This document shows, one piece after another, positions 8,088 through 17,787 of a stretch of DNA of 64,000 nucleotides. Both the position numbers and the translations under genes were made by a program. The notes beneath the pieces are model-generated. The model searched no databases, was not told the origin of the DNA, and was given only the letters and a program-made list of their open reading frames with translations. The stretch is from Gemmatimonadota bacterium (lineage in GTDB: Bacteria; Gemmatimonadota; Gemmatimonadetes; Gemmatimonadales; GWC2-71-9), in NCBI GenBank assembly GCA_016720805.1, contig JADKJZ010000014.1, forward strand, positions 310,001-374,000, read 5' to 3'. Numbering within the stretch: position 1 is the first letter of the stretch; each line of letters opens with the position of its first letter.

Positions 8088-9023
8088 ATGACCATCGATC
8101 CATCCCAGGGCATTGTCGGCCTCAAGGGCGCCCTGCGCTACGTCCGCGCCTATCGCGACCACGTCTTCGTCGTGAAACTTGGCGGCGACGTGCTCTCGGA
8201 CAAGCACAACCTCGACACCGTGGCAGGCCAGCTAGCGCTGTTGTCCTCGCTCTCGATTCGTCTGGTCGTGGTGCATGGTGGCGGCACGCAGGCGAGCGCG
8301 CTGGCACGCCGGCTCGGCCAGGAGCCCGAGATGGTTGCGGGGCGGCGAGTGACCGACGACGGCGCACTCGAGGTGACCAAGATGGTCTACCGCGGCCTGC
8401 TCAATACCGACCTGGTCGCGGCGCTGCGGCGGCACGGGGTGCAGGCCACTGGCCTCTCCGGCGTCGATGCCGACCTGATCACGGCGCACCGCCGCCTGCC
8501 GCTGCGGGTGGTCGACGACGCCGGCGTGGAGCGGACGGTCGACTACGGCCATGTGGGCGACATCGACAAGGTGGACCCGCGGGTGCTGGAGACGCTGATG
8601 AACGCGCGTTTCGTCCCGGTGGTCTCCTCGCTGGCGGGTGACGCGGAAGGCAACGTCTACAACGTCAATGCCGACACCGTGGCGGAATCACTGGCGATTG
8701 CGCTCAAGGCGCAGAAGCTGATCTTCATGACGGGGGCACCGGGCGTGCTGCGTGACCGGAACGATCCGTCGACGCTGGTCACCTTCGCCGACCCGGACGA
8801 TCTCGCCGAACTGATGGCGAGCGGTGCGCTGGCGGGCGGAATGCGCCCGAAGGTGGAGGCCTGCATCCGCGCGGCGACCGGCGGCGTCGAGCGGACGCAC
8901 ATCATCGATGGTCGGGCTCCGGATGCCCTCCTGCTCGAGGCGTTTACCGGCTCGGGTTGCGGCACCATGATCGTGGGTCGAAAGGAGAAGGCTACCTATC
9001 TTGGCGTCGACCTGGCCGACTGA
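8088..9023 (+). CDS. argB: N-acylglutamate kinase
   Basis: Phosphorylates N-acylglutamate, the second step of arginine synthesis. The 311-residue amino-acid-kinase fold shows VVKLGGDVLSDK near residue 23, HGGGTQAS (about 62-69) for nucleotide and substrate, GRRVTDDGALEV, and a C-terminal GGMRPKVEA segment. It has no fused GNAT domain, so it does not supply the missing acylglutamate synthase. It is the only operon gene preceded by a real gap (123 nt). GGAAAG and GGAG purine tracts lie upstream of the ATG. Confidence 0.93.
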   Translation: MTIDPSQGIVGLKGALRYVRAYRDHVFVVKLGGDVLSDKHNLDTVAGQLALLSSLSIRLVVVHGGGTQASALARRLGQEPEMVAGRRVTDDGALEVTKMVYRGLLNTDLVAALRRHGVQATGLSGVDADLITAHRRLPLRVVDDAGVERTVDYGHVGDIDKVDPRVLETLMNARFVPVVSSLAGDAEGNVYNVNADTVAESLAIALKAQKLIFMTGAPGVLRDRNDPSTLVTFADPDDLAELMASGALAGGMRPKVEACIRAATGGVERTHIIDGRAPDALLLEAFTGSGCGTMIVGRKEKATYLGVDLAD

Positions 9024-10074
9024 AGTCACCACGCTCCGCGAGCTGGTGGCCATTCCCTCGATCAGCGGGAATGAGCTGCCGGCCGCGGAGTACGTGGAGC
9101 GTGTGGCCCGCGGGCTCGGCCTCGACGTGGTGCGCGACGAGACCTCCGTCCGCGTCAGTGTCGGCGATGAGTCCGCCGGGCCGACGCTGGCGCTGGCGTC
9201 GCACCTCGATGTGGTTCCGCCCGGTGAGGGGTGGAGCCGCGATCCGTTCACCCCGATCATCGAGGGCGACCTCCTGTACGGCCGCGGCTCGGGCGATGCG
9301 AAGGCGTCGGTCGTGTCGATGCTGCACGCCCTCGGCGACGTGGCGGCCTCCGGGCGCGCCCTGCGTGGCCGCGCACTGGGGATCTTCTCCTACGGCGAGG
9401 AAACCCGGAACGCGACGATGCCGATGGCGGTGGAGCGCGCGGGGCGTCTCGATGCCGCGCTTGTTGGTGAACCGACCAACCTCGAATTCTCGGTGGCGCA
9501 GCGCGGGCTGATGATGGTGGATCTGGTGGCCCACGGCGACCAGCGACACGCGGGCTACGCGGCCACCGAAGGGTTCACCAATGCCATCACGGTGCTGGCC
9601 CGCAATCTGGCACGCCTCGACAACATCGCCAGCGCCCGAGTCCATCCGGTGCTCGGTGTCACCACCGTGACGCCGACGATGCTCGAGGCGGGGGTCTCCC
9701 GCAACGTGACGCCACCCACGGCCCGTGCCGTGCTCGACATCCGCTCGACTCCAGACTGGACACACGACGAGCTCGCGGTTTTGCTTCGTGAGCAGCTCGA
9801 TTGCGAGGTCGTGGTCACCTCGACGCGGCTGGTCCCGTGCGAGACGCCGGCCGGGTCGGCGCTGCTCACCGCCGCGCAACGCGCGCGCCCCGAGTCGACG
9901 TCGTATGGATCGCCCACCTGCTCCGACTGGTGTTTCCTGCGGCATCTCGACGCCATCAAGGTCGGCCCCGGGACCTCGCGCCGTTCGCACACGCCGGACG
10001 AATCGGTCAACCTCTCCGAAGTGATCGCTGCACGGGCATTCTACGCCCGGGTGATCGAGGAGTACCTGGCATGA
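9001..10074 (+). CDS. argE: M20-family deacylase (N-acylcitrulline/N-acylornithine)
   Basis: Zinc-dependent hydrolase that frees citrulline from N-acylcitrulline after the carbamoyltransferase step. TTG 9001 is the start: AAGGAG lies about 13 nt upstream and it overlaps argB by 23 nt. Metal-site residues of the M20 family are visible: His68 and Asp70 (SHLDVV), Asp99 (GSGDAK) and the catalytic pair Glu133-Glu134 (YGEE). The 357-residue length fits ArgE/DapE. With a linear pathway ending in this deacylase, a dedicated acylglutamate synthase is required. Confidence 0.88.
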   Translation: MASTWPTEVTTLRELVAIPSISGNELPAAEYVERVARGLGLDVVRDETSVRVSVGDESAGPTLALASHLDVVPPGEGWSRDPFTPIIEGDLLYGRGSGDAKASVVSMLHALGDVAASGRALRGRALGIFSYGEETRNATMPMAVERAGRLDAALVGEPTNLEFSVAQRGLMMVDLVAHGDQRHAGYAATEGFTNAITVLARNLARLDNIASARVHPVLGVTTVTPTMLEAGVSRNVTPPTARAVLDIRSTPDWTHDELAVLLREQLDCEVVVTSTRLVPCETPAGSALLTAAQRARPESTSYGSPTCSDWCFLRHLDAIKVGPGTSRRSHTPDESVNLSEVIAARAFYARVIEEYLA

Positions 10075-11447
10075 GTCGCAGTGAAACGCTCTGGTCGCCC
10101 GGCGCTGCCCCGGACGCGCAGATGCTGGCGTACACTGTCGCCGATGACCGCACGGTCGACACCCGCCTGCTGCGCTGGGACGTCCTTGGCTCGCTCGGTC
10201 ATGCCGCGTCGCTCAAGGCCGGGAAGATCATCACCCCGCGCGAGTTCGCCACGATGCGCCGGGCGTTGCTCGCCGCGCTCCGGGCCATCGATGCCGGTGA
10301 ACTGCAGATCGGACCCGAGCATGAGGACGGCCACAGCGCCGTGGAGCTCTGGCTCACCAAGCGCTTCGGCGACATCGGGGAACGGCTGCACACCGGGCGC
10401 TCGCGCAACGACCAGGTCGCCACCGACCTGCGCCTCTTCCTGAAGGAGAAGGTCCTGGCGCTCCACGGGCAGATGACCGATCTCGCGGAATCGCTGCTCG
10501 CCTTCGCGGCGACGCACCGGCGTGTGCTGTGGCCGGGGTACACGCACCAGCGCATCGCGATGCCCTCCTCAGCCGGACTCTGGGCCGCCGCCTATGCCGA
10601 AGGGCTGCTCGACGCGGCCGACGCAGTGCACGGCTTCTGGTCACGTCTCGATCGTTCGCCGCTTGGTAGCGCTGCGGGATACGGCGTGCCCTTGCCATTG
10701 GTCCGCGAGGCTTCCGCCAAGGCGCTCGGCTTCGGCGGCGTCGATCAGGTGGTCACGTCGGTCCAGGGCAGCCGCGGGATGCTCGAGGCGGCGGCGCTCT
10801 TCTGGTGTGGCGAGGCGGCGCACCACCTGGCGAAGCTGTCGGCCGACGTGATCCTCTTCTCGGCCGACGAGTTCGGCTGGCTGACGCTGCCGACGGAGCT
10901 GTCGACGGGGTCGTCGATCATGCCGCAGAAGCGCAACCCCGATCTCTTCGAGTTGACCCGTGCACGTGCCGCGTCCCTTGAGGGCGACCTGGCCACGGTG
11001 CTGGCACTCAAGGGGCGGCTGGCAGGCGGCTATCATCGCGACTTCCAGTTCCTCAAGGCGCCACTGTTCCGCGGACTCGACCGGACAAGTGAGATGCTGG
11101 CGATGCTGATCACCGCAATCCCTCGGCTCGGCGTGAATGCCGATCGTGGACGGGCGGCGCTCTCGGGTGAGGTGCTCGCCACGGACGAGGTGATGCGGCG
11201 AGTTCGCGAGGGGCAGACGTTCCGGAAGGCGTACCGCGACGTCGCCGCCGAAGTAAAGCGTGGGATCGCGATGCCTCCAATCAGCAGCGCGGCGTTGATC
11301 GCGGCGCGGCAGAGCACCGGCGGCATCGGCAACCTGCCGATCGCCGCATTGCGAAAGCGCCTCCGGGCGTCGCGGCGGTGGCAGGTGACGGAGCATCGCC
11401 GCTATGCCCGCGCACTCGCCGCACTGACCGCGCGGAGGGGACGATGA
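10071..11447 (+). CDS. argH: Argininosuccinate lyase
   Basis: Splits argininosuccinate into arginine and fumarate. ATG 10071 overlaps the argE stop (ATGA) and gives 458 residues, the family norm; the longer upstream frame is an artefact. Superfamily signature GSSIMPQKRNP is at 280-290, TGRSRND at 108-114 and the catalytic-loop YTHQ with His159 at 157-160. It ends in an ATGA overlap with argR. Confidence 0.95.
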   Translation: MSRSETLWSPGAAPDAQMLAYTVADDRTVDTRLLRWDVLGSLGHAASLKAGKIITPREFATMRRALLAALRAIDAGELQIGPEHEDGHSAVELWLTKRFGDIGERLHTGRSRNDQVATDLRLFLKEKVLALHGQMTDLAESLLAFAATHRRVLWPGYTHQRIAMPSSAGLWAAAYAEGLLDAADAVHGFWSRLDRSPLGSAAGYGVPLPLVREASAKALGFGGVDQVVTSVQGSRGMLEAAALFWCGEAAHHLAKLSADVILFSADEFGWLTLPTELSTGSSIMPQKRNPDLFELTRARAASLEGDLATVLALKGRLAGGYHRDFQFLKAPLFRGLDRTSEMLAMLITAIPRLGVNADRGRAALSGEVLATDEVMRRVREGQTFRKAYRDVAAEVKRGIAMPPISSAALIAARQSTGGIGNLPIAALRKRLRASRRWQVTEHRRYARALAALTARRGR

Positions 11448-11902
11448 GCCTCGAGCGCCGGAAGCGGCACCTGAAGATTCTGGAGCTGGTGGCCACGCGT
11501 CCGATGCGGACGCAGGACGAGCTCGCCGAAGCGCTGTCGCAGGAGGGATGGGAAGTCACCCAGAGCTCCGTCTCGCGGGACATCTCGACACTCGGCCTGA
11601 TCAAGGTGGAGGGGATCTATCAGCGAGCGGCCGCGTCGCGGCTCCGCGAGATCGCCGATCCGAATGAGCGGCGTCTGGCCGAGTCGTTGTTGGCGGTCGA
11701 TCCGGCTGGCGATGCCCTGCTGGTGCTGCACACGCCGCCCGGCGAGGCGCAGCGCGTCGGCAGTGCCCTCGACTTGCTCGGCTGGCCCGAGGTGGTCGGG
11801 ACGCTGGCCGGCGACGACACGATCTTCGTGGCGACGCGCAATGCCTCGTCGCAGGGGACGATCCAGCGTCGCCTGAACGCCTTGATGGATGGACGCAGCT
11901 GA
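11444..11902 (+). CDS. argR: Arginine repressor ArgR
   Basis: Hexameric arginine-sensing repressor. ATG 11444 (ATGA overlap, GGAGGGG upstream) gives 152 residues, the usual size. The N-terminal winged helix includes TQSSVSRDISTLGLIKV (39-55). The C-terminal oligomerisation and arginine-binding motif GTLAGDDT is at 119-126. Being the last gene of the operon whose promoter holds an ARG-box implies negative autoregulation by arginine. Confidence 0.94.
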   Translation: MSLERRKRHLKILELVATRPMRTQDELAEALSQEGWEVTQSSVSRDISTLGLIKVEGIYQRAAASRLREIADPNERRLAESLLAVDPAGDALLVLHTPPGEAQRVGSALDLLGWPEVVGTLAGDDTIFVATRNASSQGTIQRRLNALMDGRS

Positions 11903-13800
11903 GTCCGCGGAGGAGTGTCCGCGCCTTCCTGCCGCTGCTCGTGCTGCTCGGGGCGGGATGCCGGAGCAAGGCAACCCAGGAACGCGAGCGGATCGCCGAT
12001 TCCGTCATCGCCGCGGAGCAAGCCTCCGAGCCCCGCGCCGAGCCCCGCGCCGAGCCCGCAGTGCAGTGGGAACGCGCCGAAGAGGTCCCTCACCTCAGAC
12101 TCGATGGCGCGACGGCAATCGTCGGTGACACGGTCTACCTGATCGGTGGCGTCGGTCCCGGCGACACCCTCTCCGCCATCACGACCGTCGACACCTTCGA
12201 CCCGGTGGCAAGGCGCTGGACCGCCGGGCCGGCATTGCCGGGTGCGCTGTCGCACATCCAGGCCGCAGTGGTCGGCGACAGCACGATCTGGATTGCCGGC
12301 GGCTTCCTTGGCCGCCACGGTGGCCCCCCGACCGCCGGGGTGTGGCGGCTGGACCGTCGGCTCGGGCAGTGGGTGGCCGGTCCTCCGCTTCCCGAGGCAC
12401 GGGGTGGTGGCGCGCTGGTCGCGCTGGGCGACACCCTCTACTACGCCGGTGGCTGGGGCGCCGACCGCGCCACCGATCGGGGCGAGGTGTGGCAGCTCTT
12501 GCCACGGGCTACGGCGTGGCGGCTTCGTGCTCCCATGCCGGTGGCCCGCGGCGATGCGGCCGCGGTCGGACGCGATGGCCGACTCCTGCTCTTTGGTGGC
12601 CAGCAGAGCCACGACGTCACGCCGGTCGACCTTGCCGATGCCTGGGCGTACGACTCGCGTTCCGACCGCTGGACTGCGCTCGCCACGATGCCCGCGACGC
12701 GGTCGCATGCGAGTGCCGCAGTCGTGCAGTGGGGCGACTGGGTGCTGATTTCCGGCGGCGGGGACATCGCGGCGGGTCGACGGTTCTCGCAGGACATGTT
12801 CGGCTACCACGTGCAACGCAATGTCTGGCGCCGGCTCCCCGAGCTCCCGCTCCGTCTCCGTGGCGCGAATGCGTGGCTGCGGGGCGACACGCTGCAGTTG
12901 GCCGGCGGCGCCGAGGTCAACAACGCGCCGTCGAACCGCCACCGGTGGATGCGCTCGCTCCGCGGCGTGTGGATGGCACTTCCGGGCGAAGGGCCGACCG
13001 TGCGGGAAGCGCGCGCCGCCGTCGTAAGGAATGACCTGGTCATGCTCGGCAGCGCGCTGCGCCCGACGTGGCACTACGACCTGGCGCGCGGCCGCTGGGG
13101 CGCCGAGGATGACCTTCCCTACCGACCGCGCCAGGGTCCGATCTACGGGGCAACCTCGGACGGGCGATCCCTGGCGATCCTTGGCGGGACGGCTCTCGGC
13201 GACGAAACCACGATCCTGCAAACATTCGACATCGGCGCGCGGACGTGGTCACCAGGGATGCAGGTACCGAAGGGCATTCGGCGACCGATCCTGATCGCCG
13301 GCGCGGGTGCACTCTGGTTGATCGGCGAACCGGAATGGCGGAGGAAAGGCACCGATCAAGAGCTTGTTTCAGGAGTCGTCTACCGGTTGAACCGCGCTGG
13401 CAGCTGGGACTCTGTCACCGTGATTCCTGAGCCCCGCGTCGGTGCGATGGCCACGGCCGATTCGACCATGATCTGTGTGGTCGGCGGTAACAGCCAGCGA
13501 GGGACCTCGGCACGCGGCATTCAGTGCATGGATATCGCGACCATGACATGGCGTTCGAGCGGTGCCCACGAGTTGGACTCGATTCCGGTCTACATCGGCA
13601 CCCCAAGCAACGCGGCGGCGGTGAATGGTCGCATCCACGTCTTCGGCCGAGCAGGCTTCCGCTTCGATCCAACGAGCAACCGGTGGAACCCCATCCCGCG
13701 ACCGCCGTTTGAGGCGGGGGCTGGCGTCATCGTGGCGGATGGTGATCGCCTCCTGCAGTACTCGGGGCGGACTCGACGGGTGTGGATGATGTGGCCGTGA
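11899..13800 (+). CDS. Kelch-repeat lipoprotein
   Basis: Secreted beta-propeller with repeated Kelch motifs (YLIGG, IWIAGG, YYAGG, LLFGG, LISGG) along its length. A lipobox LGAGC follows a hydrophobic stretch AFLPLLVLLG, but no ATG, GTG or TTG lies upstream of that signal. The first legal codon (GTG 11941) would remove it. CTG 11899, overlapping the argR stop as CTGA, would give a perfect lipoprotein signal (SPRRSVRAFLPLLVLLGAGC); I take it as the probable start. A short RAEP repeat follows the cysteine. Function and ligand are unknown. Paralogue of the Kelch protein at 15.8-17.7 kb. Confidence 0.75.
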   Translation: MSPRRSVRAFLPLLVLLGAGCRSKATQERERIADSVIAAEQASEPRAEPRAEPAVQWERAEEVPHLRLDGATAIVGDTVYLIGGVGPGDTLSAITTVDTFDPVARRWTAGPALPGALSHIQAAVVGDSTIWIAGGFLGRHGGPPTAGVWRLDRRLGQWVAGPPLPEARGGGALVALGDTLYYAGGWGADRATDRGEVWQLLPRATAWRLRAPMPVARGDAAAVGRDGRLLLFGGQQSHDVTPVDLADAWAYDSRSDRWTALATMPATRSHASAAVVQWGDWVLISGGGDIAAGRRFSQDMFGYHVQRNVWRRLPELPLRLRGANAWLRGDTLQLAGGAEVNNAPSNRHRWMRSLRGVWMALPGEGPTVREARAAVVRNDLVMLGSALRPTWHYDLARGRWGAEDDLPYRPRQGPIYGATSDGRSLAILGGTALGDETTILQTFDIGARTWSPGMQVPKGIRRPILIAGAGALWLIGEPEWRRKGTDQELVSGVVYRLNRAGSWDSVTVIPEPRVGAMATADSTMICVVGGNSQRGTSARGIQCMDIATMTWRSSGAHELDSIPVYIGTPSNAAAVNGRIHVFGRAGFRFDPTSNRWNPIPRPPFEAGAGVIVADGDRLLQYSGRTRRVWMMWP

Positions 13801-13810
13801 GCGCGATTCG

Positions 13811-15781
13811 GTGATCGGAAGCGGTCGGTTTCTGGTGAGCGCCACGCTGGCTGGTGCCCTCGCCTGTCAACCAGCCGCTGATCTCCGCGCCCCGGGCGCT
13901 GCCGTCGACTGGCCCGTGAGCATCGGCGATGCTGGTGGCTCGCGCTATTCAGCGCTAACCGACGTCGACACGCTCAGCATTGACCGACTGCGGCCGGCCT
14001 GGTCGTGGGCGGCAAACGAACGCTTGCGGTACGATCCCGGGACCGGGATGCCGCTCCCCGCCGGATCATTCCAGGCATCACCCGTCGCGCTCGGCGACAC
14101 CCTCTATCTCTCCACGGCGTACGCGCGCGCCGTCGCGCTTGACGGTGCGACGGGCCGCATGGTGTGGAGCTTCGACCCGGATGTGACTCGTTGGGGCCCG
14201 AATTCCAGCTCCCACTCGGTTTACTCGCATCGTGGCGTCGCAGTGTGGAGTGACACCGTGGGGCGTCGCGTATTCCTCGCCGCACGGTGGCGGCTTTGGG
14301 CGCTCGATGCAGCCACCGGACGTCCGATCCCTGCGTTCGGCAAGGATGGTGCTGCGGATCTCGCTTCCGACCTGCGCTGGCCGGTCAATCCGATCGAGGT
14401 GAACTCGACGTCGCCACCCGCGATCTGGCGAGACGTTGTCATCATCGGCAGCGCGATCGGCGACGACATCATCTATCGTGGTGATCCACCCGGGCATGTG
14501 CAGGCGTTCGACGCCCGCACCGGGAAGCGCCTTTGGCGCTGGGACCCGATCCCGCCTCCGGGCGATCCGGCGCGTGCGAGTTGGGGCGCCGGCGCGGCCG
14601 AGCGAACCGGTCACGCCAACGTCTGGTCCTTCATCACCGTCGACACCGCGCGCGGGTTGGTGTACCTGCCGGTGTCCGCCGCCTCAAACGACTGGTATGG
14701 TGGCGATCGTCCGGGCGACAATCGCTGGAGCGAATCCCTCGTCTGTCTGGATGCGCGGACCGGGCGCCAACTCTGGGCGCAGCAGTTGGTCCATCACGGG
14801 CTCTGGGACTACGATCCCGCCGCGCCGCCAACGCTCGCCACCGTCGTGATCAATGGGGTCCGTCGCGACATCGTCGCTCAGGCCGGAAAGACGGGCTTCC
14901 TGTATGTCTACGACCGGGTGACCGGGGCGCCGATCTGGCCGATCGAGGAGCGGCCGGTGCCGGCGTCAGATGTGCCGGGAGAGCAGGCCTCCGCGACGCA
15001 ACCGGTGCCGACCTGGCCCGCGCCGTTTGCACGGCAGTCGCTCTCGCTCGATGACGCGAACGACGTCCTGCCGGAGGTGCATGACTCCGCCGTGGCCTTC
15101 CTGAAGCGCTATCGACTTGGCGGATTGTTCACGCCCCCTTCGCTGCAGGGCACGGTCCTGATGCCGAGCTGGATTGGCGGGGCGGGATGGGGTGCCACCT
15201 CGCTCGATCCGGTGCACAATGTGCTCTACGTGAAATCGACCAACATTCCGGTCCTGGTGAGACTGACTGGCGACACATCCGGACGCGTGGGTGCGCCCCG
15301 GTATCGTATCGCCGATCCCATTCCGGACCGCGCCGCCAGCGTGGTCCTCTCCGCTCGTGACTGGACATTCCGGCGGCGGCTCGTTCGCTTTCGTGTCACC
15401 AAGCCACCGTACGGCACCCTCACGGCGATTGACCTTGGCACCGGCGCGCAGCAGTGGCAGGTGACGGTGGGCGATCCCCCGGAGCGGGCGCGTCACCCGA
15501 CGTTGGCGCGCTCCGATGCCGCACCGATGGGGGTGTCGGGGCCGAGCGGTGGCCTGACGACGGCCGGCGGGCTCATCTTTCTCACGGGTGGTGGGTCAAA
15601 GTTGCTGGCGATTCGAGCGGCCGATGGTTCGCTCCGCTGGTCGTCCGACTTGCACCGCGAGGCCATGGCGAATCCAATGACGTATCGGACCCGCGATGGG
15701 CGCCAGTTCGTGGTCGTCGCGACCGGCGGCGGTTCCGACGCCGTGCTGCAGGCCTTCACCCTCGCCCCGGAGCGAGACTGA
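13811..15781 (+). CDS. PQQ-dependent dehydrogenase-like lipoprotein
   Basis: 656-residue eight-bladed propeller of the membrane glucose dehydrogenase/PQQ alcohol dehydrogenase group. GTG 13811 precedes a signal peptide with lipobox ALAC. Blade motifs of the family are clear (ALDGATGRMVWSFDP, AFDARTGKRLWRWDP, CLDARTGRQLWAQQLVHHGLWDYDPA). The HHGLWDYD segment matches the PQQ-site region of glucose dehydrogenases. No cytochrome c domain (CxxCH) is present. It is sandwiched between two Kelch paralogues and overlaps the second by 1 nt, implying a shared envelope function; substrate unknown. Confidence 0.82.
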   Translation: MIGSGRFLVSATLAGALACQPAADLRAPGAAVDWPVSIGDAGGSRYSALTDVDTLSIDRLRPAWSWAANERLRYDPGTGMPLPAGSFQASPVALGDTLYLSTAYARAVALDGATGRMVWSFDPDVTRWGPNSSSHSVYSHRGVAVWSDTVGRRVFLAARWRLWALDAATGRPIPAFGKDGAADLASDLRWPVNPIEVNSTSPPAIWRDVVIIGSAIGDDIIYRGDPPGHVQAFDARTGKRLWRWDPIPPPGDPARASWGAGAAERTGHANVWSFITVDTARGLVYLPVSAASNDWYGGDRPGDNRWSESLVCLDARTGRQLWAQQLVHHGLWDYDPAAPPTLATVVINGVRRDIVAQAGKTGFLYVYDRVTGAPIWPIEERPVPASDVPGEQASATQPVPTWPAPFARQSLSLDDANDVLPEVHDSAVAFLKRYRLGGLFTPPSLQGTVLMPSWIGGAGWGATSLDPVHNVLYVKSTNIPVLVRLTGDTSGRVGAPRYRIADPIPDRAASVVLSARDWTFRRRLVRFRVTKPPYGTLTAIDLGTGAQQWQVTVGDPPERARHPTLARSDAAPMGVSGPSGGLTTAGGLIFLTGGGSKLLAIRAADGSLRWSSDLHREAMANPMTYRTRDGRQFVVVATGGGSDAVLQAFTLAPERD

Positions 15782-17748
15782 TGCACACCCGACGGTTGCT
15801 TGGTGGTGTTGTCCTCCTCGGCGCGCTGCTGCTCGCGGCCGGCGCGGCGTTCCAGCTCGGCCGCCGCTGGCCGCTGGCGCGACTCGATGCGTTGGTGGCC
15901 CGACTGCGACCCGCGGCGACGGCCGCCGCGCTGCTACCCTGGCAGGTGACCGACACCCTGCCGCTGACGCGCTACGAGAACGGCACCGCCCTGATCGGAC
16001 GCGAGATGTACTTCATCGGCGGCTTCTACAATCAGGCGACGCAGGCCACCGACCGGGTGGATGTGCTTCAGCTGGACCGACACGAGTGGCGTCGTGGCGC
16101 GTCGCTCCCCGAGCCGCTCACGCACGGCAACGTCGTCGTGCTCGGTGACACGGCGATCTGGATCGTTGGCGGTTTCAAGGGCGATTCCCCGGGCCCCACC
16201 GTGGCGTCCACCTGGCGCTATCGGGTGCTCGAGGATCGCTGGGTGGCGGGCCCCGCGCTGCCGGCCGCTCGAGGCGGTGGCGCTCTCGCGGCAGTTGGCG
16301 ACACGCTGCACTACTTCGGTGGCTGGCTCCCGGACCGCAACACCGATTCCCCCGATCATTGGCGACTGCTGCCCGGTGCGTCGGCGTGGGAAGTTCAAGC
16401 GCCGCTACCGGAGGCGCGGGGACACCTCGCGGCCGCCGTCCTGGGTGGAGCCCTCTACGCACTCGGCGGCAATCATGGTCACGACCCGACGCCGATCGAT
16501 GTACCGACGGTCCATCGTTACGATCCAGCCTCTGCCCAGTGGAGCGCGGTCCAGCCGCTGGCGGAAGCCCGATCACACACGGAACCGGGCACGATCCGGT
16601 GGCGTGATCGCGTCCTCCTCGCTGGTGGCCGGAACATCGCGGGGGCGGAACCGAACACCGGCGCGTTGATCAGCTGGGAGCCCATTGCCGGGCGGACCCG
16701 ATTCGAGCTGTCGCTGCCGATGGCGTTGTTGGCTCCGTCCGCGGTCGTGTTGGGCGATACGCTCGTGGTCGGCGGCGGCGCGCCGCTGGGCAACAATCCC
16801 ACCAACGTCCTGGTATGGCGAACGCCATTGGTCGGCGCCTGGCTGCGCTACCCTGCGCTGCCCCGGCCACTCGGAGAGGTCAGTGCCGTCGCGTTGGGGG
16901 ATCAGCTCTTCGTGGTCGGCGACGACGAAATGCAGACGTTCGGGTTTGATCTGCGTACCGGTCGATGGGACGACCTGCATCGATGGGCTGCTCGTCCTGT
17001 CCCCGGCCACCACCACGGCGCGGAATCGCTTCGGGGCGAGCTCGTGCTGATCGGTGGACTTGGCAGCGACCGCATCGGTGGCCTGGTGCAGATCTTCACT
17101 CCCGAACGAAATCAGTGGCGACTCGGGCCATCCCTCCCCGTGGCGGCAGGCTCGATCGCCAGCGCGGTCATCGGCGGGAGGCTCTTCGTGGCAGGCGGGA
17201 TTGTCGGCAATCACACCGTGGCCGATGCCTTCGTCCTGGACTCCGGCGCGACGGCCTGGCGCCGAATCGCGCCGATGCCGTTGCCGCGCAACCACGCCGC
17301 GTCGGCGACCGATGGACGTCGGCTCTGGGTGTTCGGCGGGCGCGGTCCCGGGAGCGGCGACAGCAACGTGGTCGCGAACGGCTTCGCCGATGTGCAGGTC
17401 TATGATCCCGACACCGATCACTGGACCGTCAGCGATGGATCGGAGGGCGCGCCGCTGCCGTTGCCTGTCGGGCGCGGGGGCATGGGGAAGGCGGTCTTTC
17501 TCGACGGCGAGTTCTGGGTGATCGGTGGCGAGACGCGCGATGGTGTTGGCGCCAATCCGGGCGGGACCTATGCGCGCGCCGACGTCTATGACCCGACCGC
17601 CCGCCGCTGGCGGGCCGGGCCCGCGCTGCGCAGTGGCCGGCATGGGATCTTCCCGGTGCTCGAGGACGGTCGGATTCTGGTGGTCGGTGGAGGCGAGCGC
17701 GCCGGTCATGGCATGACGACCGGCTTCGAGTCGTTGCGACCGAAGTAG
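15781..17748 (+). CDS. Kelch-repeat membrane-anchored protein
   Basis: ATG 15781 overlaps the stop of the PQQ gene (TGATG). The 655-residue product starts with a hydrophobic signal or anchor (VVLLGALLLAAGAAFQLG, 10-27) without a lipobox cysteine. It continues with at least nine Kelch-type repeats (MYFIGG, IWIVGG, YALGG, VLLAGG, FVAGG, WVFGG, FWVIGG, LVVGG). Order and spacing of repeats parallel the Kelch lipoprotein at 11.9-13.8 kb, including the GGNHGHDPTPID / GGQQSHDVTPVD pair, so the two are duplicates that diverged. Confidence 0.82.
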   Translation: MHTRRLLGGVVLLGALLLAAGAAFQLGRRWPLARLDALVARLRPAATAAALLPWQVTDTLPLTRYENGTALIGREMYFIGGFYNQATQATDRVDVLQLDRHEWRRGASLPEPLTHGNVVVLGDTAIWIVGGFKGDSPGPTVASTWRYRVLEDRWVAGPALPAARGGGALAAVGDTLHYFGGWLPDRNTDSPDHWRLLPGASAWEVQAPLPEARGHLAAAVLGGALYALGGNHGHDPTPIDVPTVHRYDPASAQWSAVQPLAEARSHTEPGTIRWRDRVLLAGGRNIAGAEPNTGALISWEPIAGRTRFELSLPMALLAPSAVVLGDTLVVGGGAPLGNNPTNVLVWRTPLVGAWLRYPALPRPLGEVSAVALGDQLFVVGDDEMQTFGFDLRTGRWDDLHRWAARPVPGHHHGAESLRGELVLIGGLGSDRIGGLVQIFTPERNQWRLGPSLPVAAGSIASAVIGGRLFVAGGIVGNHTVADAFVLDSGATAWRRIAPMPLPRNHAASATDGRRLWVFGGRGPGSGDSNVVANGFADVQVYDPDTDHWTVSDGSEGAPLPLPVGRGGMGKAVFLDGEFWVIGGETRDGVGANPGGTYARADVYDPTARRWRAGPALRSGRHGIFPVLEDGRILVVGGGERAGHGMTTGFESLRPK

Positions 17749-17787
17749 CTCCCACCGCCCGCCCACGCTTCACGCCGGGGTCGTGTC

